Positions 7,981 to 15,845 of a stretch of DNA of 64,000 nucleotides are shown piece by piece; positions within the stretch are counted from its first letter, which is position 1, and every line of letters begins with the position of its first letter. The notes beneath the pieces were generated by a model, which had not been told where the DNA came from, made no database searches, and saw nothing but the letters and a program-made list of their open reading frames with translations. The stretch covers positions 682,001 through 746,000 of the forward strand of contig NZ_JABFHI010000002.1 in the NCBI RefSeq assembly GCF_013112225.1, read 5' to 3'. The position numbers and the translations under genes are program-made. This DNA comes from Vreelandella azerica. GTDB taxonomy: Bacteria; Pseudomonadota; Gammaproteobacteria; Pseudomonadales; Halomonadaceae.

Positions 7981-8462
7981 CGCTTGAACCTCATGTTCAA
8001 AGCAGACTTGAGTTTCTGCTGCGTGTTGTCAGTAAGGAAATAATGCACCTGCAATATGCTGATCAACAGATTTTTGGCAATAGCTTGCAGCTTTCCGATA
8101 TTGAAATGCTTGATCAAAAACCTGAATTAGCTCTGAAGTTAGAAGCTTTTGCGAGCCGCTTTTGTCGCTTACAGGATACTCTGGGCGATAAGCTACTTCC
8201 TACCCTGCTGCGTGCTTTAGGTGAGCCGGATAAAGCATTGCTGATCAACCTGGATAAAGCCGAAAAATTTGGCTGGTTGGTTTCTACAGAAAAGTGGGTA
8301 GAGTTACGCCAGCTCAGAAATCAGATGATTCATGAGTACATTGAAGAGGCCCCTGTATTACATAACGCTCTGATCACAGCACACCAAAATATCGAAACAT
8401 TGACGTACTTTGCCGAGCGCTTAGAAAAAGAAGTAAGTGCAGTCTTGAATCGCGGTGAGTAG
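7977..8462 (+). CDS. HEPN-domain protein (putative RNase toxin)
   Basis: A 161-residue helical protein with RQLRNQMIHEY near residues 117-127, which contains the HEPN Rx4-6H ribonuclease motif with the trailing Y that is modified in MNT/HEPN systems. It overlaps the upstream nucleotidyltransferase by four bases, so the two make a type VII-like toxin-antitoxin pair (HEPN RNase neutralised by MNT). That pairing is established for homologues; activity here is inference. The pair is flanked by fragments of both dispersed repeat families and sits inside the kps gene set. Confidence 0.85.
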   Translation: MTLEPHVQSRLEFLLRVVSKEIMHLQYADQQIFGNSLQLSDIEMLDQKPELALKLEAFASRFCRLQDTLGDKLLPTLLRALGEPDKALLINLDKAEKFGWLVSTEKWVELRQLRNQMIHEYIEEAPVLHNALITAHQNIETLTYFAERLEKEVSAVLNRGE

Positions 8463-8479
8463 TGAGTGGTGTATTTCTT

Positions 8480-8573
8480 GCCACGGACCCTCACGGACGG
8501 CACGGACAAAACCTATTTATTTCTATTGTTTTTGTTTTTGACCTTGTCCGTGTTTTCCGTGAGTGTCCGTGGC
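8480..8573. repeat. Palindromic GCCACGGAC repeat, copy 1
   Basis: A left arm beginning GCCACGGACCCTCACGGACG is matched by a right arm ending GTGAGTGTCCGTGGC, with an AT-rich centre (8515-8550). Five related copies are seen in this window, and a half copy (GTGTCCGTGGC) lies at 7555-7566 on the other side of the MNT/HEPN pair. Confidence 0.93.
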
Positions 8574-8610
8574 AAAACAGCTTTTCTCCGTAGCCAAAAA
8601 AGGACTTTTC

Positions 8611-10053
8611 ATGGCTGATATTATCCACCATGGTGGCGCCCAGGGTGTGACCGGCAGCTGCCACCAGCTGGTATTGAACCACCATCACTCACTGCTGATT
8701 GATTGCGGCCTCTTCCAGGGCGAAGACGCCGAGCAGGATGAAAGCGCCCAGTTCGAACAGCTCAAGGTCAGCTTTGATATCAGCACCCTCAAGGCGCTGA
8801 TTATCACCCATGTACACATCGACCACGTGGGCCGCTTGCCTTACCTTTTGGCCGCTGGCTTCAAAGGGCCGATTATCTGCTCCATACCGTCTGCCAAGCT
8901 ATTGCCTCTAGCCATTGAAGACGCCCTGAAAATCGGCTTCACCCGCAATACTCACTTGATCCAACGCTTTCAGGCCCAGCTGCAATCACAGGTCGTCAGT
9001 CTGCCCTATGGCCAGTGGCATACGGTGATCAACGAAAAAGCACAAGCACCAGATGTGAAAGGCATTACCACCCGGATCAAACTCAAGCGGGCCGGGCATA
9101 TCCTCGGTTCCAGCTACGTTGAAATTGCTCATCAGGATGCCGACAAAAAAGAAAGAATTGTGTTTTCTGGGGATCTTGGCGCTCCTTACGCGCCACTATT
9201 GCCTGCACCCAGATCGCCTTACAGCTGTGATCAACTGGTGCTGGAAAGCACCTATGGCAACAAGCGCCACCCGGACCGCCGCCAGCGCCGGGCAAGCCTG
9301 AAGCAGGCGGTTGAACAGGCGCTTCACAATGGCGGCACGGTGATGATCCCGGCGTTCAGCATTGGCCGCACCCAAGAATTACTCTACGAACTGGAAGGCA
9401 TTATTCACGCGGCCAAGCCATCGCAGTGGCAGTCTCTGGAAATTATCGTGGATTCACCCCTGGCTGCGCGGTTTACTCAAGTCTACCGGGAACTCAAGCC
9501 CTACTGGGACGCCGAAGCCCAACGCCACCTGCGACGAGGCCGCCACCCACTGAGTTTCGAGAACCTCTACACGGTGGATAGCCACGAAGAACACCTGCAA
9601 ACGGTGAATTATCTGGCCAGAACTGGCAGGCCAGCCGTCGTAATCGCTGCCAGCGGCATGTGCGCAGGCGGGCGCATCATGAACTACCTGAAAGCCATGC
9701 TTAGCGACGCACGCCATCAAGTGGTGTTTGTCGGCTACCAGGGAGCAGGCACCCCAGGGCGGGATATCCAGCAATACGGCCCCCAAGGCGGCTGGGTGGA
9801 AATCGACGGGCAACGCATCGATATCAAGGCAGGCATCACCACGCTGAGTGGCTACTCCGCCCACGCGGACCAGAAAGACCTGCTTAACTTCGTCAAACGC
9901 ATGCGCCGCTGGCCCAGCAAAATCCACCTGGTACACGGCGAAACCCACGCCCGCCAGGCGCTCAAAGAGAAGCTGGACGCCATGTATGCTTGGAAGGGCA
10001 GAGATTTGAGAGTGGTGAGTAGTGAGTGGTGTGTGGTGAGTAGTGAGTGGTGA
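8611..10053 (+). CDS. Beta-CASP metallo-beta-lactamase fold RNase-like protein
   Basis: About 480 residues. The N-terminal half carries the metal-binding motif THVHIDHVGR (residues ~66-75) and FSGDLG. The beta-CASP insert and RMMBL tail follow (IPAFSIGRTQELL, AASGMCAGGRI, LSGYSAHADQKDLL, LVHGE), as in archaeal/bacterial aCPSF-like exoribonucleases. A role in RNA processing is known for relatives. The open frame begins at 8563, but ATG at 8611 follows AAAGGA and begins with the conserved strand DIIHHGGAQGVTG. The last 13 residues (VVSSEWCVVSSEW) are encoded by a 7-bp repeat array and are not a natural tail. Confidence 0.9.
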   Translation: MADIIHHGGAQGVTGSCHQLVLNHHHSLLIDCGLFQGEDAEQDESAQFEQLKVSFDISTLKALIITHVHIDHVGRLPYLLAAGFKGPIICSIPSAKLLPLAIEDALKIGFTRNTHLIQRFQAQLQSQVVSLPYGQWHTVINEKAQAPDVKGITTRIKLKRAGHILGSSYVEIAHQDADKKERIVFSGDLGAPYAPLLPAPRSPYSCDQLVLESTYGNKRHPDRRQRRASLKQAVEQALHNGGTVMIPAFSIGRTQELLYELEGIIHAAKPSQWQSLEIIVDSPLAARFTQVYRELKPYWDAEAQRHLRRGRHPLSFENLYTVDSHEEHLQTVNYLARTGRPAVVIAASGMCAGGRIMNYLKAMLSDARHQVVFVGYQGAGTPGRDIQQYGPQGGWVEIDGQRIDIKAGITTLSGYSAHADQKDLLNFVKRMRRWPSKIHLVHGETHARQALKEKLDAMYAWKGRDLRVVSSEWCVVSSEW

Positions 10054-10057
10054 GTAG
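10011..10057. repeat. Heptanucleotide repeat array, G-rich orientation
   Basis: About six to seven degenerate copies of a GTGAGTA/GTGAGTG unit, with a duplicated 21-bp block. The array overlaps the 3' end of the beta-CASP gene, whose stop codon falls inside it, and lies 16 bp before the four-helix-bundle gene. It faces the opposite-strand array at 10445-10497 on the other side of that gene. Confidence 0.9.
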
Positions 10058-10072
10058 GCATGGAGGCCGAAG

Positions 10073-10422
10073 ATGAGAAAACACCAGGAACTGCGTGTAT
10101 GGCAACAGTCCATGGATTTGGTTGAATTAATTTATGGAATGACGAAAACATTCCCTAGTGATGAGCGTTATGGTCTTATTAGCCAGATGAGGCGCTGTGC
10201 AGTATCGGTACCCAGCAATATTGCGGAAGGTGCTGCAAGAGGGAGTACACTAGAATTTATTCGATTTCTACATATCGCCCGGGGGCACTAAGCGAGCTTG
10301 AAACTCAGGTGCTCATAGCAGACCGATTAAATTATTTAAGTGATGTCTCTATATGCATCAATAGCTTACAGCAAATATCCTCTCAATTAGGCGGCTTGAT
10401 CAATCACCTGAAAAGTCGATAA
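10073..10422 (+). CDS. Four-helix bundle (23S rRNA IVP) family protein, frameshifted
   Basis: The first 72 codons give LRVWQQSMDLVELIY, FPSDERYGLISQMRRCAVSV and PSNIAEGAARGS, the signature of the small four-helix-bundle proteins related to the 23S rRNA intervening-sequence protein and to Avd. The frame then breaks in a run of five G (near 10280); adding one G continues it as LSELETQVLIADRLNYLS and SQLGGLINHLKSR to the stop at 10420-10422. The full protein would have about 116 residues, as expected. The gene is flanked by inverted 7-bp repeat arrays. Function of the family is unknown. The frameshift is probably a sequencing error. Confidence 0.82.
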
Positions 10423-10444
10423 AACCTCAACGCCTCATGAGTTT

Positions 10445-10497
10445 ACTATTCACCATTCACCATTCACCATTCACCATTCACCATTCACCATTCACTA
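10445..10497. repeat. Heptanucleotide repeat array upstream of kpsT
   Basis: About seven copies of CCATTCA in C-rich orientation, ending eight bases before the kpsT ATG. The unit differs by one base from the CACCACT arrays. As at kpsM, no Shine-Dalgarno sequence is left between the array and the start codon. Confidence 0.93.
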
Positions 10498-10504
10498 GCC
10501 CAAA

Positions 10505-11628
10505 ATGATCGAAGTCAAAAACCTCTACAAGCGCTACCACAACCACCACGGCAGCGATTGGGTACTAAAAAACATCAACTTCACCATTCCCAACGGTGTG
10601 AGTGTCGGGCTGATTGGTGCCAACGGCGCGGGTAAATCCACCCTGTTACGCCTTATTGCCGGGATGGATACACCAGAGCGGGGAGAGGTAATCCGCCACA
10701 GCCGCGTTTCCTGGCCGGTGGGCCTGGCCGGGGGCATGCAAAACAACATGACAGGCCGGCAGAACGTCAAGTTTGTCGCACGCGCCCAAGGCAGCGGGCC
10801 TGCAGATGTCAAACGGGTCATCCAGTTTGTCGAGGATTTCGCGGAAATAGGCGAGGCTTTTGACGAGCCAGTGCGAACCTACTCCTCAGGCATGAAATCG
10901 CGCATTTCTTTCGGGCTTTCCCTTGCCTTTGATTTTGATGTCTATATCTCTGATGAGGCCACTGCCGTAGGGGATCGTGCCTTCAAGGAAAAAGCGAAGG
11001 CCTTGTTCAATGAAAAAATAGGTAAGGCATCACTTATCATGGTCTCTCACGGCGAAGGGATACTGCGCGATCTCTGCCAGGTAGGCATATACATCAAGAA
11101 GGGCCAAGCTTATTGGTACGACGATATCAACGAAGCCATCCTGGCCTACCACAGCGATGTCGACGAGAAAAACAAGCCACCGAGCAGGGCGAAGAAGAAA
11201 CGTCGCCCATTATTGAAGGTGACCCAACCACCTTCAATAAGACGCAGGTACAGCAACTGCAGAAAGAACTCAAAGCAGCTCGCCAGCATATGAACGGCAT
11301 TGGTCAGCGGCTTCAGCAGGCGAGACTTGAAAAATGGCCGAAGGAAGAGGTGCAGCTGCTTAATCAGCTTCGCCAACAAGCCAATCAGCAGGTAACCGAA
11401 CTGAACGACGTCACCAACAAGACGCCAATCGGTGCCCGTCAGCAAGCCAAGGCGCAAATCAATCAGGCACAGTTGAGTATCCAGGCGTTTGCCCGGTTAC
11501 TGGAACAGGCAGAGGCTGAACAGTGGGAAACCGCCCGTAAGGCCACGCTGGAAAAAGCATTGAAAGAAGCGCACCGCCAGAAAGAGCAGGCAGAGACCAC
11601 CCTGGAAGAAATGGATGGCCTCGATTAA
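10505..11628 (+). CDS. kpsT: KpsT-like capsule ABC transporter ATPase with C-terminal coiled coil, frameshifted
   Basis: Residues 1-220 are a KpsT/CtrD ATPase: Walker A GANGAGKSTLLRL, signature YSSGMKSRISFGLSLAF, Walker B VYISDEATAVGD and switch histidine VSHGE. Normal KpsT ends near here. The frame breaks near 11170 in a run of five A; adding one A gives DEKKQATEQGEEETSPI and then about 150 residues rich in Gln, Glu, Ala and Lys that look like a coiled coil (QLQKELKAARQHMNGIG), ending EEMDGLD at 11628. The full protein would be about 375 residues, much longer than typical KpsT. It powers export through KpsM. It is separated from kpsE by 3 kb of inserted genes. Confidence 0.9.
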
Positions 11629-11672
11629 TGGCCGAGTAAAACGCCCAACACCCGCATAGGAGACCTGAATCA

Positions 11673-13079
11673 GTGAAACGCATTGCCATTGTCGGCCATC
11701 CATCATCAGGGTATTTAGACGCAGAAGCTCTGCTTCAACATCACGGCTTATTACACGCTGCTCCTTCCCGAAAGGAAGGCATGCGTGTTGAAGAAATCCA
11801 GTCCACGCTATTAAAGAATCATAACGCGCCCTCTATTACGCAAGCCCGAAAAGAAGGCCAGCTGAGCCAGGTGATGCCCAGCACTGTATGGCAGGGCCTG
11901 GCGCTGGATTTTCTGCTGGGCAATATTGAGCAGGAAACCGTATGGGGGTGGGCGGCCCCAGAAACCCTGCTGCTGCTGGATATGTGGCACCAGCTGGACG
12001 AGCAGACAATGTTTCTGCTGGTGTACCAGTCGCCAACTGCTGCCCTGCAACAAGCATTAACCCAGCAGAAAGACATCAACCCTGAGGAATGCCTGGATAA
12101 CTGGGCGGCGTACCACGGCGCCATGTTGGCCTTTTACCTTCGCCATTCGGAGCGTTGTGTTCTCGCCAACACCCAGCAACTGCTAAGCCAGCCCGCAGCA
12201 CTACTTAAGGCAATGCCAGGCATTTCAGCTCAACAGGCGGGGGTGCCTGCCACACCCTCAGCCAAGTCAGAGCCACTGGCCAATGCGTTGGCAGCACTGG
12301 GCCAAGAAGCTGAAAAACAGTATGAAAGCCTAAAGGCTGCCCCGCTGGAAGACTTCTTGAGTAACCAGGTTGCCAGCCATCACCCAGCACAAACCGTGTA
12401 TGAAGAACTGCAATCCAGTGCACTGCTACCCGCAGAAAATATTCAAGCCGTGACGGATCAAGACGCATGGCAGTATTTTGGTGAGCATCAGTTGGCACTT
12501 AGTAGCATCATCAATCTTTTTCAGCAAACTCTTGATGAAGAAAAAACTCAAAAGAACGCTTTGGAAAAAGAAAACAGTGAGCTAAAAGAATCCGTAGCTA
12601 ACGCAGCAGGCGCCAATACCCAACAGCTGGAAGAAGAAAACAGCCTATTACTCCAGCAATTGCAGTTAGTACAGGAAGAGTTGGAAAAACTGTACACCTC
12701 TGGCAAAGCCAGCCAAGCAAGCCACTCACCCTCAAAGTCTTATTACGGTGCCGATGACCGCATTAAACGCCAGCTGACCTACCGCCTGGGAGCCGTGGTG
12801 GTCAACAGCCACAGCATCACAGATTTTATCTTCCTGCCGTTTGCCTTAAAACGAGCACACAGCGCCTATAAAAAGGATATGAAAGCAAGAAAAGGGGAGC
12901 AGTTACCGCCTATTGCTCACTACGCCGATGCCGATAAAGCAGACCAAGTGAAACAACACCTATCCTACCGCCTGGGCCAGGCAATCATGGCAAACGCAGG
13001 CTCACCCATTGGTTGGTTCAGGCTACCGTTTGCGCTCAGCCGTGAGGCCAAGGCGTTTCGCCGCGAACGCCAGCGCTAA
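11673..13079 (+). CDS. Sulfotransferase-like protein with coiled coil and C-terminal repeat
   Basis: A 468-residue cytoplasmic protein. The start MKRIAIVGHPSSGYLDAEAL looks like the phosphosulfate-binding loop at the start of P-loop sulfotransferases; the following LLVYQSPTAALQQAL and RCVLANTQQLL fit the same fold loosely. A coiled coil spans about residues 285-345. The C-terminus holds two copies of a ~42-residue unit, each with YRLG, then N, then LPFAL, then R (around residues 369-410 and 427-468). RBS GGAG precedes the ATG. I do not recognise an experimentally studied homologue; glycan modification or a scaffold role beside KpsT are both possible. Confidence 0.6.
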   Translation: MKRIAIVGHPSSGYLDAEALLQHHGLLHAAPSRKEGMRVEEIQSTLLKNHNAPSITQARKEGQLSQVMPSTVWQGLALDFLLGNIEQETVWGWAAPETLLLLDMWHQLDEQTMFLLVYQSPTAALQQALTQQKDINPEECLDNWAAYHGAMLAFYLRHSERCVLANTQQLLSQPAALLKAMPGISAQQAGVPATPSAKSEPLANALAALGQEAEKQYESLKAAPLEDFLSNQVASHHPAQTVYEELQSSALLPAENIQAVTDQDAWQYFGEHQLALSSIINLFQQTLDEEKTQKNALEKENSELKESVANAAGANTQQLEEENSLLLQQLQLVQEELEKLYTSGKASQASHSPSKSYYGADDRIKRQLTYRLGAVVVNSHSITDFIFLPFALKRAHSAYKKDMKARKGEQLPPIAHYADADKADQVKQHLSYRLGQAIMANAGSPIGWFRLPFALSREAKAFRRERQR

Positions 13080-13121
13080 GCCCCTTTTCTTTAACTGCCA
13101 ACATTCATCAGAGAGTTTGCC

Positions 13122-15269
13122 ATGACGGTTGCAACCAATGCCCAACCCTTCATATCACAGCCTACGACCGGCAACGAAACTCTGTCTCAGGCGCAATGGC
13201 TTGAGGCGCTGGGCCGTGTTTTGCCACTATCGCAGTTAACCGTATTCGGTGCCGGTAAAGGCAAAAGCACCGCGATTGAGTGGGCTGCTGCAAACGGGGT
13301 CAAAAACGTTTGCTTAATAGAAGGCAATAAGGATCAATACGAGCATCTTGTCGCTGTCTGGCAAGCTTTACATCCAGAATGGCAGCTGCACAATCAGGTA
13401 ATGCAAGCAAGTGCCAATCAGGCAAACACTTTTTATACGGCAAGCCTGCCCGCGGAAAGCGGCGTGCTGGCCCCCGACGCCCTTAACGTGCTATGGCCCA
13501 ATATCTCAGAAACACAGCGGCAGCCTTGTGAACCCAAAAGCCTTTCCAGCTGGGCAGCCACCCACTGGAAAAGCGCTGGTCAGTGGGTGTTTATTGATTA
13601 TTTCTGTGAGGCAGATCTGCTGAATGCCTGCCAAGATGCTTTCAAAAATGTAGACGTATTGATGATACGCGTCAGCACAGCAGAGCAGTCACCAAAAGCA
13701 TTATCGGCCAAGGCCTGGACAACAGCGCTTGAAAAAACAGGCTTTAGTGTGGTGCATCGCAAAGAGGAGCGGCACCCGCATATTGAGCACTGGCTATGCA
13801 TCAGATCACCATCTGAAGAAAGAAGGATCCTGAAACAACAGCTGGAAGAAATCTATCAACAGGACAAGCAGCAAGCCCAGCAACAGCTGGAAGACAAGCA
13901 GGCACAGCTAACCAGACAGCAGGCGCAGTTCAAGCAGCTTAGTGAAGAACGCGACACGCTGAAAAATCGTCTGAACAAAGCATTAAAAGCTAGCCAGCAG
14001 CACCAGCAAGCACAGAAAGAAACGGCTGAAAAGCTTGAGCAAGCCAACCAGCAGCTGAAAACAACGCAGCAAAAACTGGAGGCTGCCGAGGGCAACTATC
14101 AACAGGCTGAAAAGCAGCGTCAGGAGATTGAAAAAGCCCATCAGGAACTACAACACAAGCTTGAAGAAACCCACGGCTGGTTTTTAAGCCGCAAGCAGCA
14201 GGCTGAAGAGGGTGCAGAAAAGATTGCAACCTTACAGGGCGAACTCCATACCAAGGCAGAGCAAGCAGCTAACCTTGAGGAAAGGCTAAAGGCCACAGAA
14301 GCAGAACGAGAAAAATATAATGGTTACTTCGCAGACCGCAAGAAACAGCATGAAGAAGCTAAAGTTCAGCTGAGAGATGCCCAGCAAGCGCTGAAGGAAA
14401 GAGATGCCACCATCAGCCAGCTCAGCGAACAGCTGGACGCACTTCAGCAAAGCAATGAGCGCTTTGCACAGCTTGAAGGCAAGCTGGAAGCGCTGTTCGG
14501 TGAGCAGAAAACCTATATCCAGCAAACTACCAATGCCCTTGGTCAACATGTGACCCGCAGCGCCCGCCAGCAGCGTGACGAACAGGCCCTGACTCATTAC
14601 CTGCAGCATGGCCAGCGGCCGGTAAGTACTCAACTGCCCCCGGGTTATGCCATGGCGCTGCTGGAGCACTACGAAACTACCCAACATGATGTTGTCGTGG
14701 TACTGGGGAGCTCAGAAACCACCGAGCTGCTGGCTCAGGCGATACTTAACACTCGTCAACAGCAGCGAAGGCTCAGCGGTGGCCAGCGCGAACAGCAAGA
14801 CAATGAAGTGACGCTTTCCAATGCGGATCTGCCCCAGGCAGTCGTCAGCATTGAGCACCAGAAAGCCGCCAGTGAAGCGCTCAAGCAACGTCTTGGTAAT
14901 AAGACGCTGGCGCAAGCGGTGAGCGTGGTGTATGCCCCCTGGGTAGAGTGTCAGGCCAACGGCCAATCAGCACTGTTCTACGCAGCCGATGCCACATTAC
15001 AACGGCTTAACCAATGGCTACCCGACGATGCCCGGGTACTGGTAATAGTGGGTGAAGCCCTGCCCGATGCTAGCCACAGCCGTGAAGTGACGCTGCCTGT
15101 GCTGCTACAGCAACTGCCCACCCAGCGCCTGGATATCGTTCTGGAAGGCAGCAGCCAGCCGCAGGAAACCAATTTGCAAGAAAACTGGAATAAACTGCTA
15201 GAAAATCGCCAGCGCCCTGGCCACTGGCTAAACCTACCCAATACCCAAAGCCTCAGAGTAGAAGGGTAG
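13122..15269 (+). CDS. Large coiled-coil protein with SAM-methyltransferase-like N-terminus
   Basis: A 715-residue protein. Residues ~35-230 resemble a class I methyltransferase fold of the FkbM kind: LTVFGAGKGKSTAIEWAAA, VCLIEGNKDQYEHLV and QWVFIDYF. Residues ~230-470 are a long Gln/Glu/Lys-rich coiled coil. The C-terminal ~240 residues form another compact domain (YAMALLEHYETTQHDVVVVLG, DDARVLVIVGEALPD) that I cannot assign. It lies between the sulfotransferase-like gene and a small TPR/coiled-coil gene in the same direction, so it probably acts in polysaccharide assembly. No catalytic residues can be assigned. Confidence 0.6.
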   Translation: MTVATNAQPFISQPTTGNETLSQAQWLEALGRVLPLSQLTVFGAGKGKSTAIEWAAANGVKNVCLIEGNKDQYEHLVAVWQALHPEWQLHNQVMQASANQANTFYTASLPAESGVLAPDALNVLWPNISETQRQPCEPKSLSSWAATHWKSAGQWVFIDYFCEADLLNACQDAFKNVDVLMIRVSTAEQSPKALSAKAWTTALEKTGFSVVHRKEERHPHIEHWLCIRSPSEERRILKQQLEEIYQQDKQQAQQQLEDKQAQLTRQQAQFKQLSEERDTLKNRLNKALKASQQHQQAQKETAEKLEQANQQLKTTQQKLEAAEGNYQQAEKQRQEIEKAHQELQHKLEETHGWFLSRKQQAEEGAEKIATLQGELHTKAEQAANLEERLKATEAEREKYNGYFADRKKQHEEAKVQLRDAQQALKERDATISQLSEQLDALQQSNERFAQLEGKLEALFGEQKTYIQQTTNALGQHVTRSARQQRDEQALTHYLQHGQRPVSTQLPPGYAMALLEHYETTQHDVVVVLGSSETTELLAQAILNTRQQQRRLSGGQREQQDNEVTLSNADLPQAVVSIEHQKAASEALKQRLGNKTLAQAVSVVYAPWVECQANGQSALFYAADATLQRLNQWLPDDARVLVIVGEALPDASHSREVTLPVLLQQLPTQRLDIVLEGSSQPQETNLQENWNKLLENRQRPGHWLNLPNTQSLRVEG

Positions 15270-15352
15270 GTGCAAAGAGAATAAGAGTGGATAAAGTGAA
15301 CAGTGAGCCATAAACATAGTGTGTTGAGTACAGAGAGTCCCCACTCGCTCGA

Positions 15353-15444
15353 CCACTTACCACTCACCACTCACCACTCACCACTCACCACTCACCACTC
15401 ACCACTCACCACTCACCACTCACCACTCACCACTCACCACTCAC
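15353..15444. repeat. Heptanucleotide tandem repeat array, 12-13 copies
   Basis: The longest perfect array in the window: CACCACT repeated about twelve times. A G-rich partial arm (GTGAACAGTGAGCC) lies at 15296-15309. It ends nine bases before the ATG of the small TPR-like gene. Confidence 0.97.
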
Positions 15445-15453
15445 GAGACACTC

Positions 15454-15792
15454 ATGGAAAAAGACCTCGTCAAACGCGCCCACGATGCTTTTAATCAGGG
15501 TGATTATAAAGCTGCGAAAGAGCTTTACAGTAAAGCAGCGCAACAATACGGTGAAAAGCTCTTCGATATTAACATCGCTTTATGTGAACAAAGTATAGCG
15601 GCAGGTGAAGGTGAAAAGCCTCCAGGTATAAAGCAAGTGCTGGAAAGTAAGGAAATACAACAGCTGAACGAACAGATTGCTGATTTAAAGCGTCAGTTGC
15701 AGGAAAAAGATGCCAATATCAACGAAAGATTTGAAGAACTGGCCATTCTTACCCGCATGCTGGAAGAACGTAACAACCCAACCTCTGCTTAA
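15454..15792 (+). CDS. Small TPR/coiled-coil protein
   Basis: A 112-residue cytoplasmic protein. Residues 1-35 look like one tetratricopeptide unit (VKRAHDAFNQGDYKAAKELY), and residues ~65-105 form a coiled coil (LNEQIADLKRQLQEKDANIN). It has no catalytic motif. It probably mediates protein contacts in the glycan assembly cluster, between the large coiled-coil protein and the UDP-sugar dehydrogenase. The start has no good ribosome site because the repeat array ends nine bases upstream. Confidence 0.75.
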   Translation: MEKDLVKRAHDAFNQGDYKAAKELYSKAAQQYGEKLFDINIALCEQSIAAGEGEKPPGIKQVLESKEIQQLNEQIADLKRQLQEKDANINERFEELAILTRMLEERNNPTSA

Positions 15793-15845
15793 TGAATAAC
15801 CATATGTTTGCTTTAGGCAAATAACATGATTAGGAGTCAGTCTCC

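Noticed and set aside
15353..15444. Possible CRISPR array
   Set aside because: The repeats are contiguous 7-bp units without spacers and there are no cas genes.
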